NCBI RefSeq assembly: GCF_008806345.1
Contig: NZ_VZZJ01000020.1
Coordinates: forward strand, 1 to 64,000
Reading direction: 5' to 3'
DNA from: Methylobacterium planeticum
GTDB lineage: Bacteria > Pseudomonadota > Alphaproteobacteria > Rhizobiales > Beijerinckiaceae
DNA length: 64,000 nucleotides
The position numbers and the translations under genes were made by a program. Of the stretch, positions 18,119 to 26,389 are shown piece after piece. Each line of letters starts with the position of its first letter. Positions within the stretch are counted from its first letter, which is position 1. Below the pieces are notes generated by a model that did no database searches, had not been told where the DNA came from, and worked only from the letters and a program-made list of their open reading frames with translations.

Positions 18119-18393
18119 CTGGCTCTCCATTCGCGGACGAGCCGCTTGGTGACGTACATCAACCGACCGTGCCGCTCGACGGCGAGGTCCCCCCGGTCGA
18201 TCGCCCCGCGCAACGCGGCCGGGGTCCAGAGCGGCACGCGAGGTAGGAACTCGGCCTCGTCTGGTTGGCAGAGTTCGGGCAACCAGCACGCCTGTTCGAG
18301 CGTCAGGGGCGCATCCTCATGGGCGCCATCAGCGATCCGGCCGTGAGCCCAGAAATCGAACGTGATCCCGGTGTCGAGTATGTACGTCGGCAT
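17881..18393 (-). CDS. Excisionase-like DNA-binding protein
   Basis: A 170-residue protein. The N-terminal 95 residues look globular, with TPAALRGAIDRGDLAVERHG and MYVTKRLVREW resembling the winged helix of Xis/MerR-like excisionases; the rest is P/S/A-rich and ends in AVMARMRNAARSKP. It probably sets integration directionality with the integrase immediately downstream. The C-terminal half is encoded in an alternative frame inside the integrase gene (17881-18118), so translation of the two may be coupled. Confidence 0.65.
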   Translation of the reverse strand: MPTYILDTGITFDFWAHGRIADGAHEDAPLTLEQACWLPELCQPDEAEFLPRVPLWTPAALRGAIDRGDLAVERHGRLMYVTKRLVREWRARCRTTPRSPSEPAPAAPPPSPERSASPAEARPISGGAPGEATRTGSIAPAYGGSSTAESRSEALAAVMARMRNAARSKP

Positions 18394-18673
18394 GCTGGGA
18401 TTCTCGCCGGAAACCGTGGCCGGGGAAAGCGCTGCGCAGGTTGACGGTTAACGGTCGTTCCCCTCGCGGTCCCGCGCCCATGCGATCCGGCCAGGGGATC
18501 GTCAACCGTCGCTCGAATCCCGCCTTGCCGGAGGCGCCCCGATCGGCGAGGGTCCCGCCGATGATGACCGCCCTCCGCATAGGCAAACGCCGTCGCTTGG
18601 CCTGACCGGCCAGCCACCCGCCGCCGGGACGCCCCGGCCGGCACGCGTTCCCCTATGGATTTCGGAGGCCGTC

Positions 18674-19255
18674 ATGGCCGTCACCTGGTTCGTCAGCGAC
18701 ACCCACTTCTCTCACCGCGGGATCCTGTCCGACAGGATGGACCGCCCCCGCCCGTTCGCCTCGATCGAGGAGCACGACGAGGTCCTGATCTCGCGCTGGA
18801 ACGACCGCATCCGCGAGGACGACATCGTCTGGCACCTCGGCGACTTCGCCTACGGGGGCGGACACCAGCGGGCGCGGGAGATCTTCGACCGCCTCCGGGG
18901 CCGCAAGTTCCTCGTCGTGGGCAACCACGAGGCCCAGGGGCTTCGCCTGCCCTGGGCGGCCCAGCCTGTCATGGCCGCCACGGTGCACGTGCAGGATCCC
19001 GGGATGCCGAAGGCGCAGGCCGTCTACCTGGCGCACTGCGCGCACAGGGTTTGGCCGGGCATGCACCGGGGCGACCTGCACCTCTACGGCCACTCGCACG
19101 GCAGCCTGCCCGGCACTGCGTCGAGCTGCGACGTGGGCGTGGACTGTTGGGACTGGCGGCCCGTTCGGCTGCGGGAGATCCAGGAGGTCCTGGCCGAGAC
19201 GGCGGCAAAGGAGGCGGGGGCCGCCGCAAAGGCGGCGCTCGCCGAGGCGGCGTAG
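18674..19255 (+). CDS. Calcineurin-like metallophosphoesterase
   Basis: A 193-residue phosphoesterase with the full metal-binding set: SDTHFSH (residues 8-14), GDFAYGG, GNHE, an HCAH histidine and GHSHG near residue 140. Such short enzymes in mobile elements act on phosphodiesters or phosphomonoesters, but the substrate cannot be told from sequence. The C terminus is A/E/K-rich. A 280-bp gap without genes precedes it; the next gene follows after 36 bp. Confidence 0.82.
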   Translation: MAVTWFVSDTHFSHRGILSDRMDRPRPFASIEEHDEVLISRWNDRIREDDIVWHLGDFAYGGGHQRAREIFDRLRGRKFLVVGNHEAQGLRLPWAAQPVMAATVHVQDPGMPKAQAVYLAHCAHRVWPGMHRGDLHLYGHSHGSLPGTASSCDVGVDCWDWRPVRLREIQEVLAETAAKEAGAAAKAALAEAA

Positions 19256-19291
19256 ACCTAGCAGTAACGGGCGCCCGGCTACGACGGGCGC

Positions 19292-19771
19292 ATGCCCTGG
19301 CGCACCCGCACCGTCATCCCGCTCAGCCACCGCTTCCACGAAGCGGATCCCGTCCGTCGGCCTCCCCTGCGGCTCGTCGCTCGGCGCCTGCCGGACGGAG
19401 AGCGCTACGTCGACCATCCGCTCTGGCCAGTCATGGCGCTCAGCCCCGAGGCCCGGGATCGCCTCGCCGCCCTGGCGCCCGTCTGCGATCCCTGGGAGGC
19501 ACGACTCGTCGAGGAGGCGGAAAGCTCCGCCCTGGTGCTGGGGTTCCGGCCGTGGCCCGAGGACCTACGCCTCCGGCTGTCCGATGTGCCCATCTACGGC
19601 GAAGCGTGCCGCAACTTCCCGAACATCGCCCTGACGCGGTTCAGCGCGACCGCCGTGTGGGGCGGGTCCGTGAATGTGGCGGCGTTCGAGCAGCTCGCCG
19701 ACGAGGTCTATGCCGAGCGGGAGCGCCGCATCGCGCCGGACCTCGACGACTTGGAGACCCTGGCTCCCTAG
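19292..19771 (+). CDS. Hypothetical protein
   Basis: A 159-residue soluble protein, not recognised. It has an R/P-rich N terminus and an acidic C-terminal half with the segment NFPNIALTRFSATAVWGGSV. It follows the phosphoesterase by 36 bp on the same strand and ends exactly where the convergent gene at 19772 ends, so both are tightly packed. Confidence 0.55.
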   Translation: MPWRTRTVIPLSHRFHEADPVRRPPLRLVARRLPDGERYVDHPLWPVMALSPEARDRLAALAPVCDPWEARLVEEAESSALVLGFRPWPEDLRLRLSDVPIYGEACRNFPNIALTRFSATAVWGGSVNVAAFEQLADEVYAERERRIAPDLDDLETLAP

Positions 19772-20176
19772 TCACCAGTCCGCGATCTCATCCATGATCC
19801 TGGCCACGACCTGCTCTCGCGTCTCCGGCGGGCGCTCGGCCGGGGCTGCCTCGACAGCGCTGGGCTCCTGCGGCACGGGATCGGGCCAATACTGGAGCGC
19901 GCGGGCGCGGTCGGCCAGTGCGAACGAGATCTCGATCTGCACGTGCTGCAGCTCGCGCACGATGCCCTCGGGGACTGGTCGCTTGCCCCGGATCCAGGCG
20001 TGGACCTGCTCCTCCGCGACCTCGACCCCGCGGACCTTCGATAGGGTCCGGGCGAGCTCGGACTTCCAGTTCGGGCCGAAGGCGAGCTCGCCGAAGCGGA
20101 CGACCTGGGCGCGGCGCTCGCGCTGTTCGTCGGACAGCTTCGACAGGTCGAGAGGGGCGGCGGGGCGGCGGGTCAT
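19772..20176 (-). CDS. Hypothetical protein, HTH-like
   Basis: A 134-residue protein with a helical N-terminal half; WKSELARTLSKVRGV and QVHAWIRGKRPVP resemble a Cro/CI-type helix-turn-helix with recognition helix, but the match is not strong. The C-terminal third is P/A/E-rich. Its start overlaps the stop of the upstream gene by four bases (ATGA, 20173-20176), implying translational coupling. Confidence 0.6.
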   Translation of the reverse strand: MTRRPAAPLDLSKLSDEQRERRAQVVRFGELAFGPNWKSELARTLSKVRGVEVAEEQVHAWIRGKRPVPEGIVRELQHVQIEISFALADRARALQYWPDPVPQEPSAVEAAPAERPPETREQVVARIMDEIADW

Positions 20177-20865
20177 AGGCGCAGGCCTTCCAGGGCGAGG
20201 GCATCATCCTCCGGCAGATCCGCCGGGCGATCGAGGAGCGCGGCCTCGCGCGCGTAGAAGCATGCGACGAAGTCCCAGGCGTACGGTGCCAAGACGGAGA
20301 ACGCCGGCACCACCACCTCCACACCAAGCTCGAAGTCCTCCGCGACGAGGCGAGCGGCTTCGAGGGCGATCCGCGCGTGATCAGCCAGACTCATGCGGCT
20401 TTCCCACGTCCTGGCCCTGTGGAAGGCGGCTAGGCAGGCATCGGCCTCCTCCAACGCCGCCCTGCAGAGGGTGATGCCGTTCTCGCGCTCTCTGGTCGAG
20501 GCGGTTAGGCCGCCCTCCACATGCGCGGTCGAGCGGGCGGCACAGAGGGCACGCACGTTCGAGACAGGCACCGCGCGGGCGGTCACGAGGTGCGTCGTGC
20601 CCCTCGCGAGATGCTCCAGCTCAGCGTCGCGCAGCCTATGGACGAACCGCCGCCGGGGCTCGGACGCGCGAGGCGTTTCCACCGCGGCGTAGAGGATCCG
20701 GTTCGGGCCGATGCCATGGCCCCGGGTCCCCGGACGGGTCGGCCCGTAGACCGACGTCATCGAGGAGGTTTCGCGGAGATGCACGGGCTGGCGCTGAAAG
20801 GGCACGCACACCGCCGTACCGTGCAGGCGGGACAGGATCTGAGCGATGCGGGGACTGAACTTCAT
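20173..20865 (-). CDS. Hypothetical protein
   Basis: About 230 residues, not recognised. The N-terminal third is basic and hydrophilic; the C-terminal part is helical and acidic. The start at 20865 (MKFSPRI) is chosen over 20877 on the amino-acid pattern. It is cotranscribed with the overlapping HTH-like gene, and the small gene at 21105 lies 24 bp upstream, so three genes probably share the promoter next to the operator cluster at 21136-21225. Confidence 0.55.
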   Translation of the reverse strand: MKFSPRIAQILSRLHGTAVCVPFQRQPVHLRETSSMTSVYGPTRPGTRGHGIGPNRILYAAVETPRASEPRRRFVHRLRDAELEHLARGTTHLVTARAVPVSNVRALCAARSTAHVEGGLTASTRERENGITLCRAALEEADACLAAFHRARTWESRMSLADHARIALEAARLVAEDFELGVEVVVPAFSVLAPYAWDFVACFYAREAALLDRPADLPEDDALALEGLRL

Positions 20866-20889
20866 GGCTACCTCCAAAGCTTCGGGGGC

Positions 20890-21105
20890 TCAGGCGTCGA
20901 GCGCGGTGATCGGCGAGGGGAACGGGATCACCGGGCCGGCGCAGGGCTCGTCGCGGATCTCGGCGGCTTGGGCCGAGGCCATGAGGCTCACCATGGCGAA
21001 GAAGTCGGGCTCGGCCTCATCGACCTCGGCACCGGCCATCAGGGCGGCCATGGCGAAGAAGCTGGGCTCCGGCTCGGTGCGGGGGGTCTCGTGGGGCTGG
21101 GACAT
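20890..21105 (-). CDS. Small acidic protein with internal repeat
   Basis: A 71-residue acidic protein whose middle is two copies of one motif: EPSFFAMAALMAGAE and EPDFFAMVSLMASAQ, 19 residues apart. No family was recognised. It is the first gene of the leftward unit reading away from the triple operator cluster just upstream (21136-21225), so its expression is probably controlled by that cluster. Confidence 0.55.
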   Translation of the reverse strand: MSQPHETPRTEPEPSFFAMAALMAGAEVDEAEPDFFAMVSLMASAQAAEIRDEPCAGPVIPFPSPITALDA

Positions 21106-21135
21106 TGTCGGTCTCCGGAGGGCCTCTCCCTCTCT

Positions 21136-21225
21136 GGTTAGAACTTACTAACCAACACCGAGAACATCAAGCTTGTGGTTAGAGAAAGCTAACCGTCATG
21201 GCACCCCGATTAGATGGAGCTAACC
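21136..21225. promoter_or_regulatory. Three 18-bp operator-like palindromes
   Basis: Three copies of one dyad, G(G/A)TTAG-N6-CTAACC, at 21136-21153, 21177-21194 and 21208-21225. The first has spacer AACTTA, the second AGAAAG, the third ATGGAG. Starts are 41 and 31 bp apart. They lie directly upstream of the leftward small-protein gene and behind the regulatory operon, an arrangement typical of repressor operators in temperate elements. The local AT content is above that of the flanking genes. The cognate regulator is unknown. Confidence 0.75.
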
Positions 21226-21420
21226 GGTATGCCGCGCCTGCCTGAGCGCGGGGGCGACGGGCAGGTAGTGGGCTCGCCCCTCGTGCACGCGGACGAGCAG
21301 GACCAAGTCGGGCTCCCCGGGGCGGCCGGGCGTCCGAACGAGCTGGCCGTCCCGCTCGCCGGGCGCACCGGCGAGGGGCAAGGCCGCCACGGCGGCGCGC
21401 AAGGGGCCGCGAGGCGTCAT
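21220..21420 (-). CDS. Small hypothetical protein
   Basis: A 66-residue basic protein whose middle (DGQLVRTPGRPGEPD, then LVLLVRVHEGRAHYLPVAP) reads as a small beta-rich domain. Its start overlaps the stop of the zinc-ribbon gene upstream by four bases (21417-21420), which favours real translation. Its stop overlaps the third operator palindrome. No family was recognised. Confidence 0.5.
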   Translation of the reverse strand: MTPRGPLRAAVAALPLAGAPGERDGQLVRTPGRPGEPDLVLLVRVHEGRAHYLPVAPALRQARHTG

Positions 21421-21584
21421 CCGCAGAGGCAGTTCAGGCAGACCCGCGGCATCTCGGGATGCCGCTCCAGGACGACGGCCTCCTCAATGCCGAGCACCTC
21501 CTGGCAGCAGGGGCACTGGAACGCCGGGGGCGGCGTGTCGTCGTCGTCCCGGTCCCGGTGGAGGTCCTCGACGTAGCGGCGCAT
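21417..21584 (-). CDS. Small putative zinc-ribbon protein
   Basis: A 55-residue protein with two cysteine pairs, CPCC at residues 24-27 and CLNC at 49-52, separated by 21 residues, as in a zinc ribbon. The N terminus is rich in D and R. It sits between two genes of the leftward operon, 11 bp after the preceding one, and overlaps the next by four bases. It may be a nucleic-acid-binding accessory protein; no family was recognised. Confidence 0.5.
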   Translation of the reverse strand: MRRYVEDLHRDRDDDDTPPPAFQCPCCQEVLGIEEAVVLERHPEMPRVCLNCLCG

Positions 21585-21595
21585 GGGGCGACTGA

Positions 21596-21976
21596 TCACT
21601 CGTCGTCCTCCCCGGGATAGGGCCCGTACTGGCACCAGATGGCGGCGACGTCGTCCTCGGGCAGCGCGTCGATCGCCGCCGCGATGGCGGGCACGGCTTC
21701 GAGGATCCGCAGCTTGGCGCTGGCCTCGTCGTCCTCGGTGTGCAGATCGTCGTAGCGACTCTCGTGGCACCGGCCGAGGTCGTAGTCGATCCGGGCAGTC
21801 GTGGCGCGGAGCTCCTGGCCAAGGTGAGCGGCGTACCGGGCGACCTGCTCGGCGATGGGCGGCCGCCCGGCGGCGACCGCGGCGGCATGGGCGTCGACCA
21901 GGGCCTGGGGATCGTCGAGGTTGACTAGGGCCGCCATCACGGCGGGGACGGCGGCGTCGGTGTGCTGCTCGATCAT
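21596..21976 (-). CDS. Hypothetical acidic helical protein
   Basis: A 126-residue, mostly helical acidic protein with a GGAG site before its ATG at 21976. Ala-rich helices in the N-terminal half are followed by an acidic segment (YDDLHTEDDE) and a C-terminal QYGPYPGEDDE. Not recognised. It is 56 bp downstream of the ParB-like gene in the same operon. Confidence 0.55.
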   Translation of the reverse strand: MIEQHTDAAVPAVMAALVNLDDPQALVDAHAAAVAAGRPPIAEQVARYAAHLGQELRATTARIDYDLGRCHESRYDDLHTEDDEASAKLRILEAVPAIAAAIDALPEDDVAAIWCQYGPYPGEDDE

Positions 21977-22032
21977 GGGGGTCTCCGGTGCTGCAGGAAT
22001 CCGGGGCGACCGGGTGGCCGCCCCGGTAGGGT

Positions 22033-23853
22033 TCAGGCGGCCTCGGCCAGGGCCGGCTCGGAGCCCGGGCCCGCGTAGCCCGGCCACCGGATTTCCCGGG
22101 GAAGCCAGCCCGTGGGGACGACCGTCGCCGCGGCGAGCTCGACCAGCCCGCCCTTCTTGAGCTTGCTGGCGCGGGCGGCCGCCTCCGATCCGCAGGCCTC
22201 CCCGATCGCCGAGACGATCGCCATGCGCGGGACGGCCTTGAAGAACGCCTCCGCGTCCCATCGATCGGAGAGCCGGGCCGCGACGACGGCCGGATCCAGC
22301 GCACCCGCCAGGGCCATCACGCCCGGGCGGTCGGCCGGCGCGGCCATCTTCGAATGCTTGGCCGAGCGCAGGTCGATGCTCCGCGCGAGGATCCTGCCCG
22401 CCGCGGCGAGGAGGTCCTCGACGCCCATGGCGAGGTATCGCCCGAGCAGCGTCTCGAACCGCTCGGCGTCCCGGACGCTGGCGTGCTCGCCGCCGAGGCC
22501 GTCGAGCCGGACGCGCGCCGGGGCGGCCCACTTGTCCTTGCACGTCGCCCCGGCGAGCAGGGCCGCGATCGCGACGCGGCCGTCCGTCGGGAGCGCGTCC
22601 TGCACGGCCTGCGTCAGCTGCTCGGAGACCCGCTCCAGCAGCGCGGCGAACGGGCCCGCGGCCTCGGGCTCGGGCTCGGCAGGGTCGGCGGCGGGCGCGG
22701 CAGCCGCCTTCACCGCCGGCGCGTCCTGGGGCCGGAGGACGTAGTCGCGGACGTGGATCTCGCCGTCCCAGCCCCACGACACGACGCACCCGGTCCGGGC
22801 GCGGTCTTCTGGGGTGGCCTCGATCGTCAGGGAGGCCTCGATCGCCTCGTGCTTCGTTTCCAGCGCATTCGTCTCCTCGTCCGAGACGGTGCCGTCCCCC
22901 TCGCCCTCCAGGACCGCCTCGATCTCGCGGATCCGGGCAGCCTCGGCCTCGGTCGGCTCGCGCTTGGAGGAGTGCAGCGTCGACCAGCTGTACCGGGCCT
23001 CCAAGGGCAGGTCGGATTCGAGCTCGACCCAGGCCCATCCGTCCGCCCGGAGCTCGTCCCGGCGGGCGACCAGGCGCTCGTCGGACAGCCGCTGCAGCAG
23101 CGCGCGATCCGAGACGGCGCTGGTGTCCCCGAACAGGTCCTTGATCACGGCGCCGCCCGCCGCCTTGTATGCGTCGACGCCGACCCGCTTGAGCAGCGTC
23201 CCCGTCGAGTGCCCGGCCCCGAGCTCCTCGCGGATCTGGTGGCTATAGATGCTGCCGCCGACCTTCGTGAGCTTGGCGTAGACGCGCTCCTGGTCGGTGA
23301 CCGTTGGGGCCAGCGTGAAGGCCTTCACCGTGTCGATGCTGACCCCGTGCTTGCCGGTGCGCCAGGCGTCGAGGATGCACGGGGCGACCGAGCCGAGCGC
23401 CAGCAGCTTCTTCACGTGCGCGACCGAGACGCCGAACCGCGCCGCGATGTCCTTGGGCTTGAGGCCGCCGTCGGCGAGCTGGGCGAACCCGGCCATCTGG
23501 CCGGCCTCATGCATCGCCGACTGGGTCAGGTTGGCGGCGAGCCCCGCTTCCCGGGCCGTCGCGGCGTCGCGCTCGACGACATCGACCTCGTGGTCATCGG
23601 CGATCGTGCCGGCCGCCGCGAGGCGCAGCAGGGCGGCCAGCCGGCGGTTGCCGTCGGCGATGTAGGACAGCCCCTCGTGCCGCACGACAACGAGCGGCTG
23701 CAGCAGGCCGACCGAGGCGATCGAGGCGGCCAGCTCGTCGAGGCCGTCTTCGCGCCCGGAGATCCGGACGTTGCAGACGCCGGCCGGGGCGCCCTCGTCG
23801 GGGCCGTGGCGGAGGCGGTTCAGGGGGGTCAGCGGGAAACTGTTCTTGATCAT
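22033..23853 (-). CDS. ParB/RepB-like DNA-binding protein
   Basis: A 606-residue protein with an N-terminal ParB/Srx-type domain (GLDELAASIASVGLLQPLVV at about 37-56, then the ADGNRRLAA motif near residue 67) followed by a ParB-type helix-turn-helix (LKPKDIAARFGVSVAHVKKLL near 131-151). The C-terminal 250 residues are a variable, acidic, helical region. ParB-like proteins of this size occur in phages and integrative elements, where they act in partition or transcription; no ParA partner is seen, so a regulatory or CTP-switch role is as likely as partition. Confidence 0.8.
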   Translation of the reverse strand: MIKNSFPLTPLNRLRHGPDEGAPAGVCNVRISGREDGLDELAASIASVGLLQPLVVVRHEGLSYIADGNRRLAALLRLAAAGTIADDHEVDVVERDAATAREAGLAANLTQSAMHEAGQMAGFAQLADGGLKPKDIAARFGVSVAHVKKLLALGSVAPCILDAWRTGKHGVSIDTVKAFTLAPTVTDQERVYAKLTKVGGSIYSHQIREELGAGHSTGTLLKRVGVDAYKAAGGAVIKDLFGDTSAVSDRALLQRLSDERLVARRDELRADGWAWVELESDLPLEARYSWSTLHSSKREPTEAEAARIREIEAVLEGEGDGTVSDEETNALETKHEAIEASLTIEATPEDRARTGCVVSWGWDGEIHVRDYVLRPQDAPAVKAAAAPAADPAEPEPEAAGPFAALLERVSEQLTQAVQDALPTDGRVAIAALLAGATCKDKWAAPARVRLDGLGGEHASVRDAERFETLLGRYLAMGVEDLLAAAGRILARSIDLRSAKHSKMAAPADRPGVMALAGALDPAVVAARLSDRWDAEAFFKAVPRMAIVSAIGEACGSEAAARASKLKKGGLVELAAATVVPTGWLPREIRWPGYAGPGSEPALAEAA

Positions 23854-23925
23854 GATGCAGCACCATCGATGAGGGGGGTGGTAGGCGGGGCGCCCCTGCC
23901 GCCGGGCGCGTCGACGAAGGGCGGC

Positions 23926-24225
23926 TCAGCGCTGGCCGAGGGCGGCCCCGAGCATCGCGACCGCGGCGGCGACGCCGGCATCGCCGGAGGCCTGCACGGC
24001 GAAGATCTGGATTCGAGCGGGCTCGCGGTCGCGCACGTCGCCCTCGGCGTCCCGCCACATGCCTGCGGCCTGCGGCAGCCTGTCGGGGACGTTCGCCCCA
24101 GACTTCGCGTGGCGCCCGACTTGGGAGGCGCTGATCCCGGCCTCAAGCGCGAGGGCGCGGAGGGTGCCGGCCCGGGCAACGGCCCGGTCGAGGCGGATCC
24201 GGATTTGGCGAGGCGTCAGCTGCAC
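23926..24225 (-). CDS. Small HTH DNA-binding protein
   Basis: A 99-residue protein from a GTG start at 24225, chosen because GGAGGA lies six bases upstream; no ATG fits. The segment TLRALALEAGISASQVGRHAK (shown here only as the HTH core GISASQVGRHAK, about residues 29-40) is a helix-turn-helix. The C terminus is Ala-rich. It overlaps the stop of the preceding HTH gene by ten bases, and its ribosome binding site lies inside that gene, so the pair is translationally coupled. Confidence 0.6.
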   Translation of the reverse strand: MQLTPRQIRIRLDRAVARAGTLRALALEAGISASQVGRHAKSGANVPDRLPQAAGMWRDAEGDVRDREPARIQIFAVQASGDAGVAAAVAMLGAALGQR

Positions 24226-24485
24226 GACGCGTCCTCCCCGGCGGCAGGGGCCTCGTCGCGGACGACGAGGGCGCGCTCGACGCCGACGGCGCGGAGGTGG
24301 CTCGCGGCCGGCGCCTGCCGCCCGCGGAGGACCTGGCACAGGCCCGGCCCGTGCAGGCCGGCGGCGGCGGCATAGGCGCGCTGAGACCCGGCCGCCGCGA
24401 CGCCGGCGCGCAGCCGGGCGACAACCTCGGCGTCCGTGACCACGCGCACGGGGGCACCCCCACGCGGGGGTGCGCTCGCGGTTTG
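24216..24485 (-). CDS. Cro/CI-like HTH regulator
   Basis: An 89-residue protein with a helix-turn-helix of the XRE type (RAYAAAAGLHGPGLCQVLRG around residues 38-57). ATG at 24485 has GGAG six bases upstream; an alternative ATG lies at 24500. It is first in the leftward operon and starts 47 bp from a 24-bp dyad between this gene and the divergent gene at 24634, so it is a good candidate for the switch repressor of the element. Confidence 0.6.
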   Translation of the reverse strand, partial: QTASAPPRGGAPVRVVTDAEVVARLRAGVAAAGSQRAYAAAAGLHGPGLCQVLRGRQAPAASHLRAVGVERALVVRDEAPAAGEDASCS

Positions 24486-24531
24486 CATCAAGCTCTCCAT
24501 CATCGACTCCAAGCAACGAATCACATTCGAG

Positions 24532-24555
24532 CACTTGCGGATTTGCGCGCAAGTG
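24532..24555. promoter_or_regulatory. 24-bp operator-like dyad between divergent genes
   Basis: CACTTGCG (24532-24539) and its perfect complement CGCAAGTG (24548-24555) are separated by eight bases. The dyad sits in the 148-bp AT-richer gap between the leftward HTH operon and the rightward gene at 24634, where both promoters must lie. It differs from the TTAG/CTAA dyads at 21136-21225, implying a second regulator. Confidence 0.65.
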
Positions 24556-24633
24556 GGAAAATGACTGAGAGGCAAGCTTTCTGATGGTTCTGGAAGCGAA
24601 ACGCCGTTCGGTATCATTTGGTGAAGATTTGGA

Positions 24634-25446
24634 ATGCCCGATCTTGCAAGGACAGATTGCCCGATCCTTGGCGTCTCTACGCTGTCGACCGGCGCGTCAA
24701 CTCTGGAGCGCTCGCCGTCTTACTTGGATCTCGCGTGGCGCGAAGGTCCGGCGGGCCGTTGGATCGCCGATGCGACGCCGCTCGCGAAGGTCTCCTTCGA
24801 GCGGACATGCCGCGGCCCGCGGCAGGCCGGCCTGACGCTGATCGGCGACACGGTGAACTGGGACCTCTCCAAGGCCCCGGCCGAGCCGAGGCTGTCGTTC
24901 CTCCTGCGCGGCTGGGAGCGCATGGCGGCCGAGGAGATCGTCGCCCGCGCCGAGCGCGAGGCCCTGCGCCGGCCCGTCGACACTGACACCCTTTCGCGGA
25001 TCCAGACCGAGTTGAAGGAACAGCTCGCCCGCAACGGCTGGGCGTTCCGGTCGAAGCGCCCGCTCGTCGAGGAGTTCGCGCACGCCGCTAGCCTCACGCC
25101 GGGCCAGCACCGATTCGCGCGGGCACTCCTCGGTGAGGCCCGCGATGTCATCGCGGCGGTCGACCGCCGACTGGCCGAGCCGGCCGCGCAGGAAGACCTC
25201 GCAGCGGCGCGGGATCCTGATCACCGGGCAGACCTGCTGGAGGCCTGCAGATACCTCACGAGCCTCGACGGCGACCGGGCGCACGACGCGAACAGCATGG
25301 GCTGGTCGGCAGTGGCGAGCCCCGCGGGGCACCGTCTTGCGGGGCGGGAGGAGCTGACTGCCCTGGAGGGCGGGCACGCGCGCGGGCTGGTCCACGCGCA
25401 CCGGCGCCAGCTGCCGGCGGAGCTCCGGGGCCGCCTCGGCTTCTAG
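24634..25446 (+). CDS. Hypothetical protein
   Basis: A 270-residue soluble protein, rich in A, R and E and mostly helical in its second half. Not recognised. It reads away from the 24-bp dyad and is the first rightward gene, so it may be the product repressed when the leftward HTH genes are on. A second rightward gene follows after 95 bp. Confidence 0.6.
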   Translation: MPDLARTDCPILGVSTLSTGASTLERSPSYLDLAWREGPAGRWIADATPLAKVSFERTCRGPRQAGLTLIGDTVNWDLSKAPAEPRLSFLLRGWERMAAEEIVARAEREALRRPVDTDTLSRIQTELKEQLARNGWAFRSKRPLVEEFAHAASLTPGQHRFARALLGEARDVIAAVDRRLAEPAAQEDLAAARDPDHRADLLEACRYLTSLDGDRAHDANSMGWSAVASPAGHRLAGREELTALEGGHARGLVHAHRRQLPAELRGRLGF

Positions 25447-25541
25447 GCCGACATGTCACGCCTGGTGCCTTGCTACGCCCAGGCAGATCATCCTCTCAAG
25501 GCAGCGGCATCCCGACCCTGCCGTCGTCGTGGAGCACGAAA

Positions 25542-26312
25542 ATGCTTTCTCTCGCAGACTACGCCGCCCGGGCCGCCAAGGCCTTCATCGCCGCGCTGGT
25601 GGCCATCATCCGCGCCATCTTCGGGGGCGCTAAGGAGGCCGCCCTCTCCCTCGCCGGGGACGCCCGCCGGGTCGGCCGGGCCGCCAAGGCCGTCGGGGAG
25701 GCGACCGGCCGCGCCGTCGGCAAGGGGCTCGACGGGCCGGCGCGGGTCCTGGACCTCACCGCCGATGCGATAGGGTCGACCCTCGGCGCCCTGCTGCCCC
25801 GGCCCCCCGTCGGGCCCCGCGACGTGGCGGACGCGGCGGTCGCGGCCGATCGCGTCCCTGTGTCCGCCCGCCCTCCGCAGGCATCCGGGCCGGTCCCGCT
25901 TGTTGGCGTCGCGGTGCAGCTGGCGGCGGCGTCCCTGCTGCACGGCGGCGACGCCGAGGTCGCGCGCAGGGAGCTTGCCGACGCCCCGCAGCACGTCCGT
26001 GACTGGTTCGGACGCCTCACTCCGTCCGATCTCCAGCGCCTCACTACGCTGCCGTCCCGCACGGTCCACCGCCATGTCACGGCGACCGACGCGTCCGACC
26101 GCATCGCCGACCTTCCGCCGGTCGGAGCCGCCCCTGGGGCCATGAGCGACGCCGAGCAGCGCGCCGCCCTGGCCGCCGCCCGCCGCCGCATGGCCGGCGA
26201 GCGCGCCGAGGTCGAGGCGATGGGCCGCCGCGGCGGCGTCCGGTCCCTCGCCGACGAGGGCTACGTCCCGGCCCAGACGTGGACGACCGCCCCCCGGCCC
26301 TCGATGCACTGA
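25542..26312 (+). CDS. Hypothetical protein with amphipathic N terminus
   Basis: A 256-residue protein with GGAG seven bases before the ATG at 25542. The N terminus holds a hydrophobic segment (AFIAALVAIIRAIFGG, residues 15-30), then Ala/Gly/Lys-rich amphipathic helices, then a helical soluble domain. The first 70 residues could insert into a membrane. No family was recognised. A strong terminator follows. Confidence 0.6.
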   Translation: MLSLADYAARAAKAFIAALVAIIRAIFGGAKEAALSLAGDARRVGRAAKAVGEATGRAVGKGLDGPARVLDLTADAIGSTLGALLPRPPVGPRDVADAAVAADRVPVSARPPQASGPVPLVGVAVQLAAASLLHGGDAEVARRELADAPQHVRDWFGRLTPSDLQRLTTLPSRTVHRHVTATDASDRIADLPPVGAAPGAMSDAEQRAALAAARRRMAGERAEVEAMGRRGGVRSLADEGYVPAQTWTTAPRPSMH

Positions 26313-26336
26313 GCCGTACGCCCTCCGAAAACGACG

Positions 26337-26367
26337 AAGGCCCGCCGGGTGACCGGCGGGCCTTTTT
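26337..26367 (+). terminator. Intrinsic terminator
   Basis: AAGGCCCGCCGG (26337-26348) pairs with CCGGCGGGCCTT and is followed by a T run ending at 26367. It closes the rightward unit and lies between converging genes. Confidence 0.88.
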
Positions 26368-26389
26368 CGTGGGGGAATTGCCTGTGGGC

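Noticed and set aside
21214..21576. Plus-strand frame beside the operators
   Set aside because: The minus strand has coupled starts and a cysteine-ribbon protein there; the plus frame is R/G/S-rich and lacks a domain.
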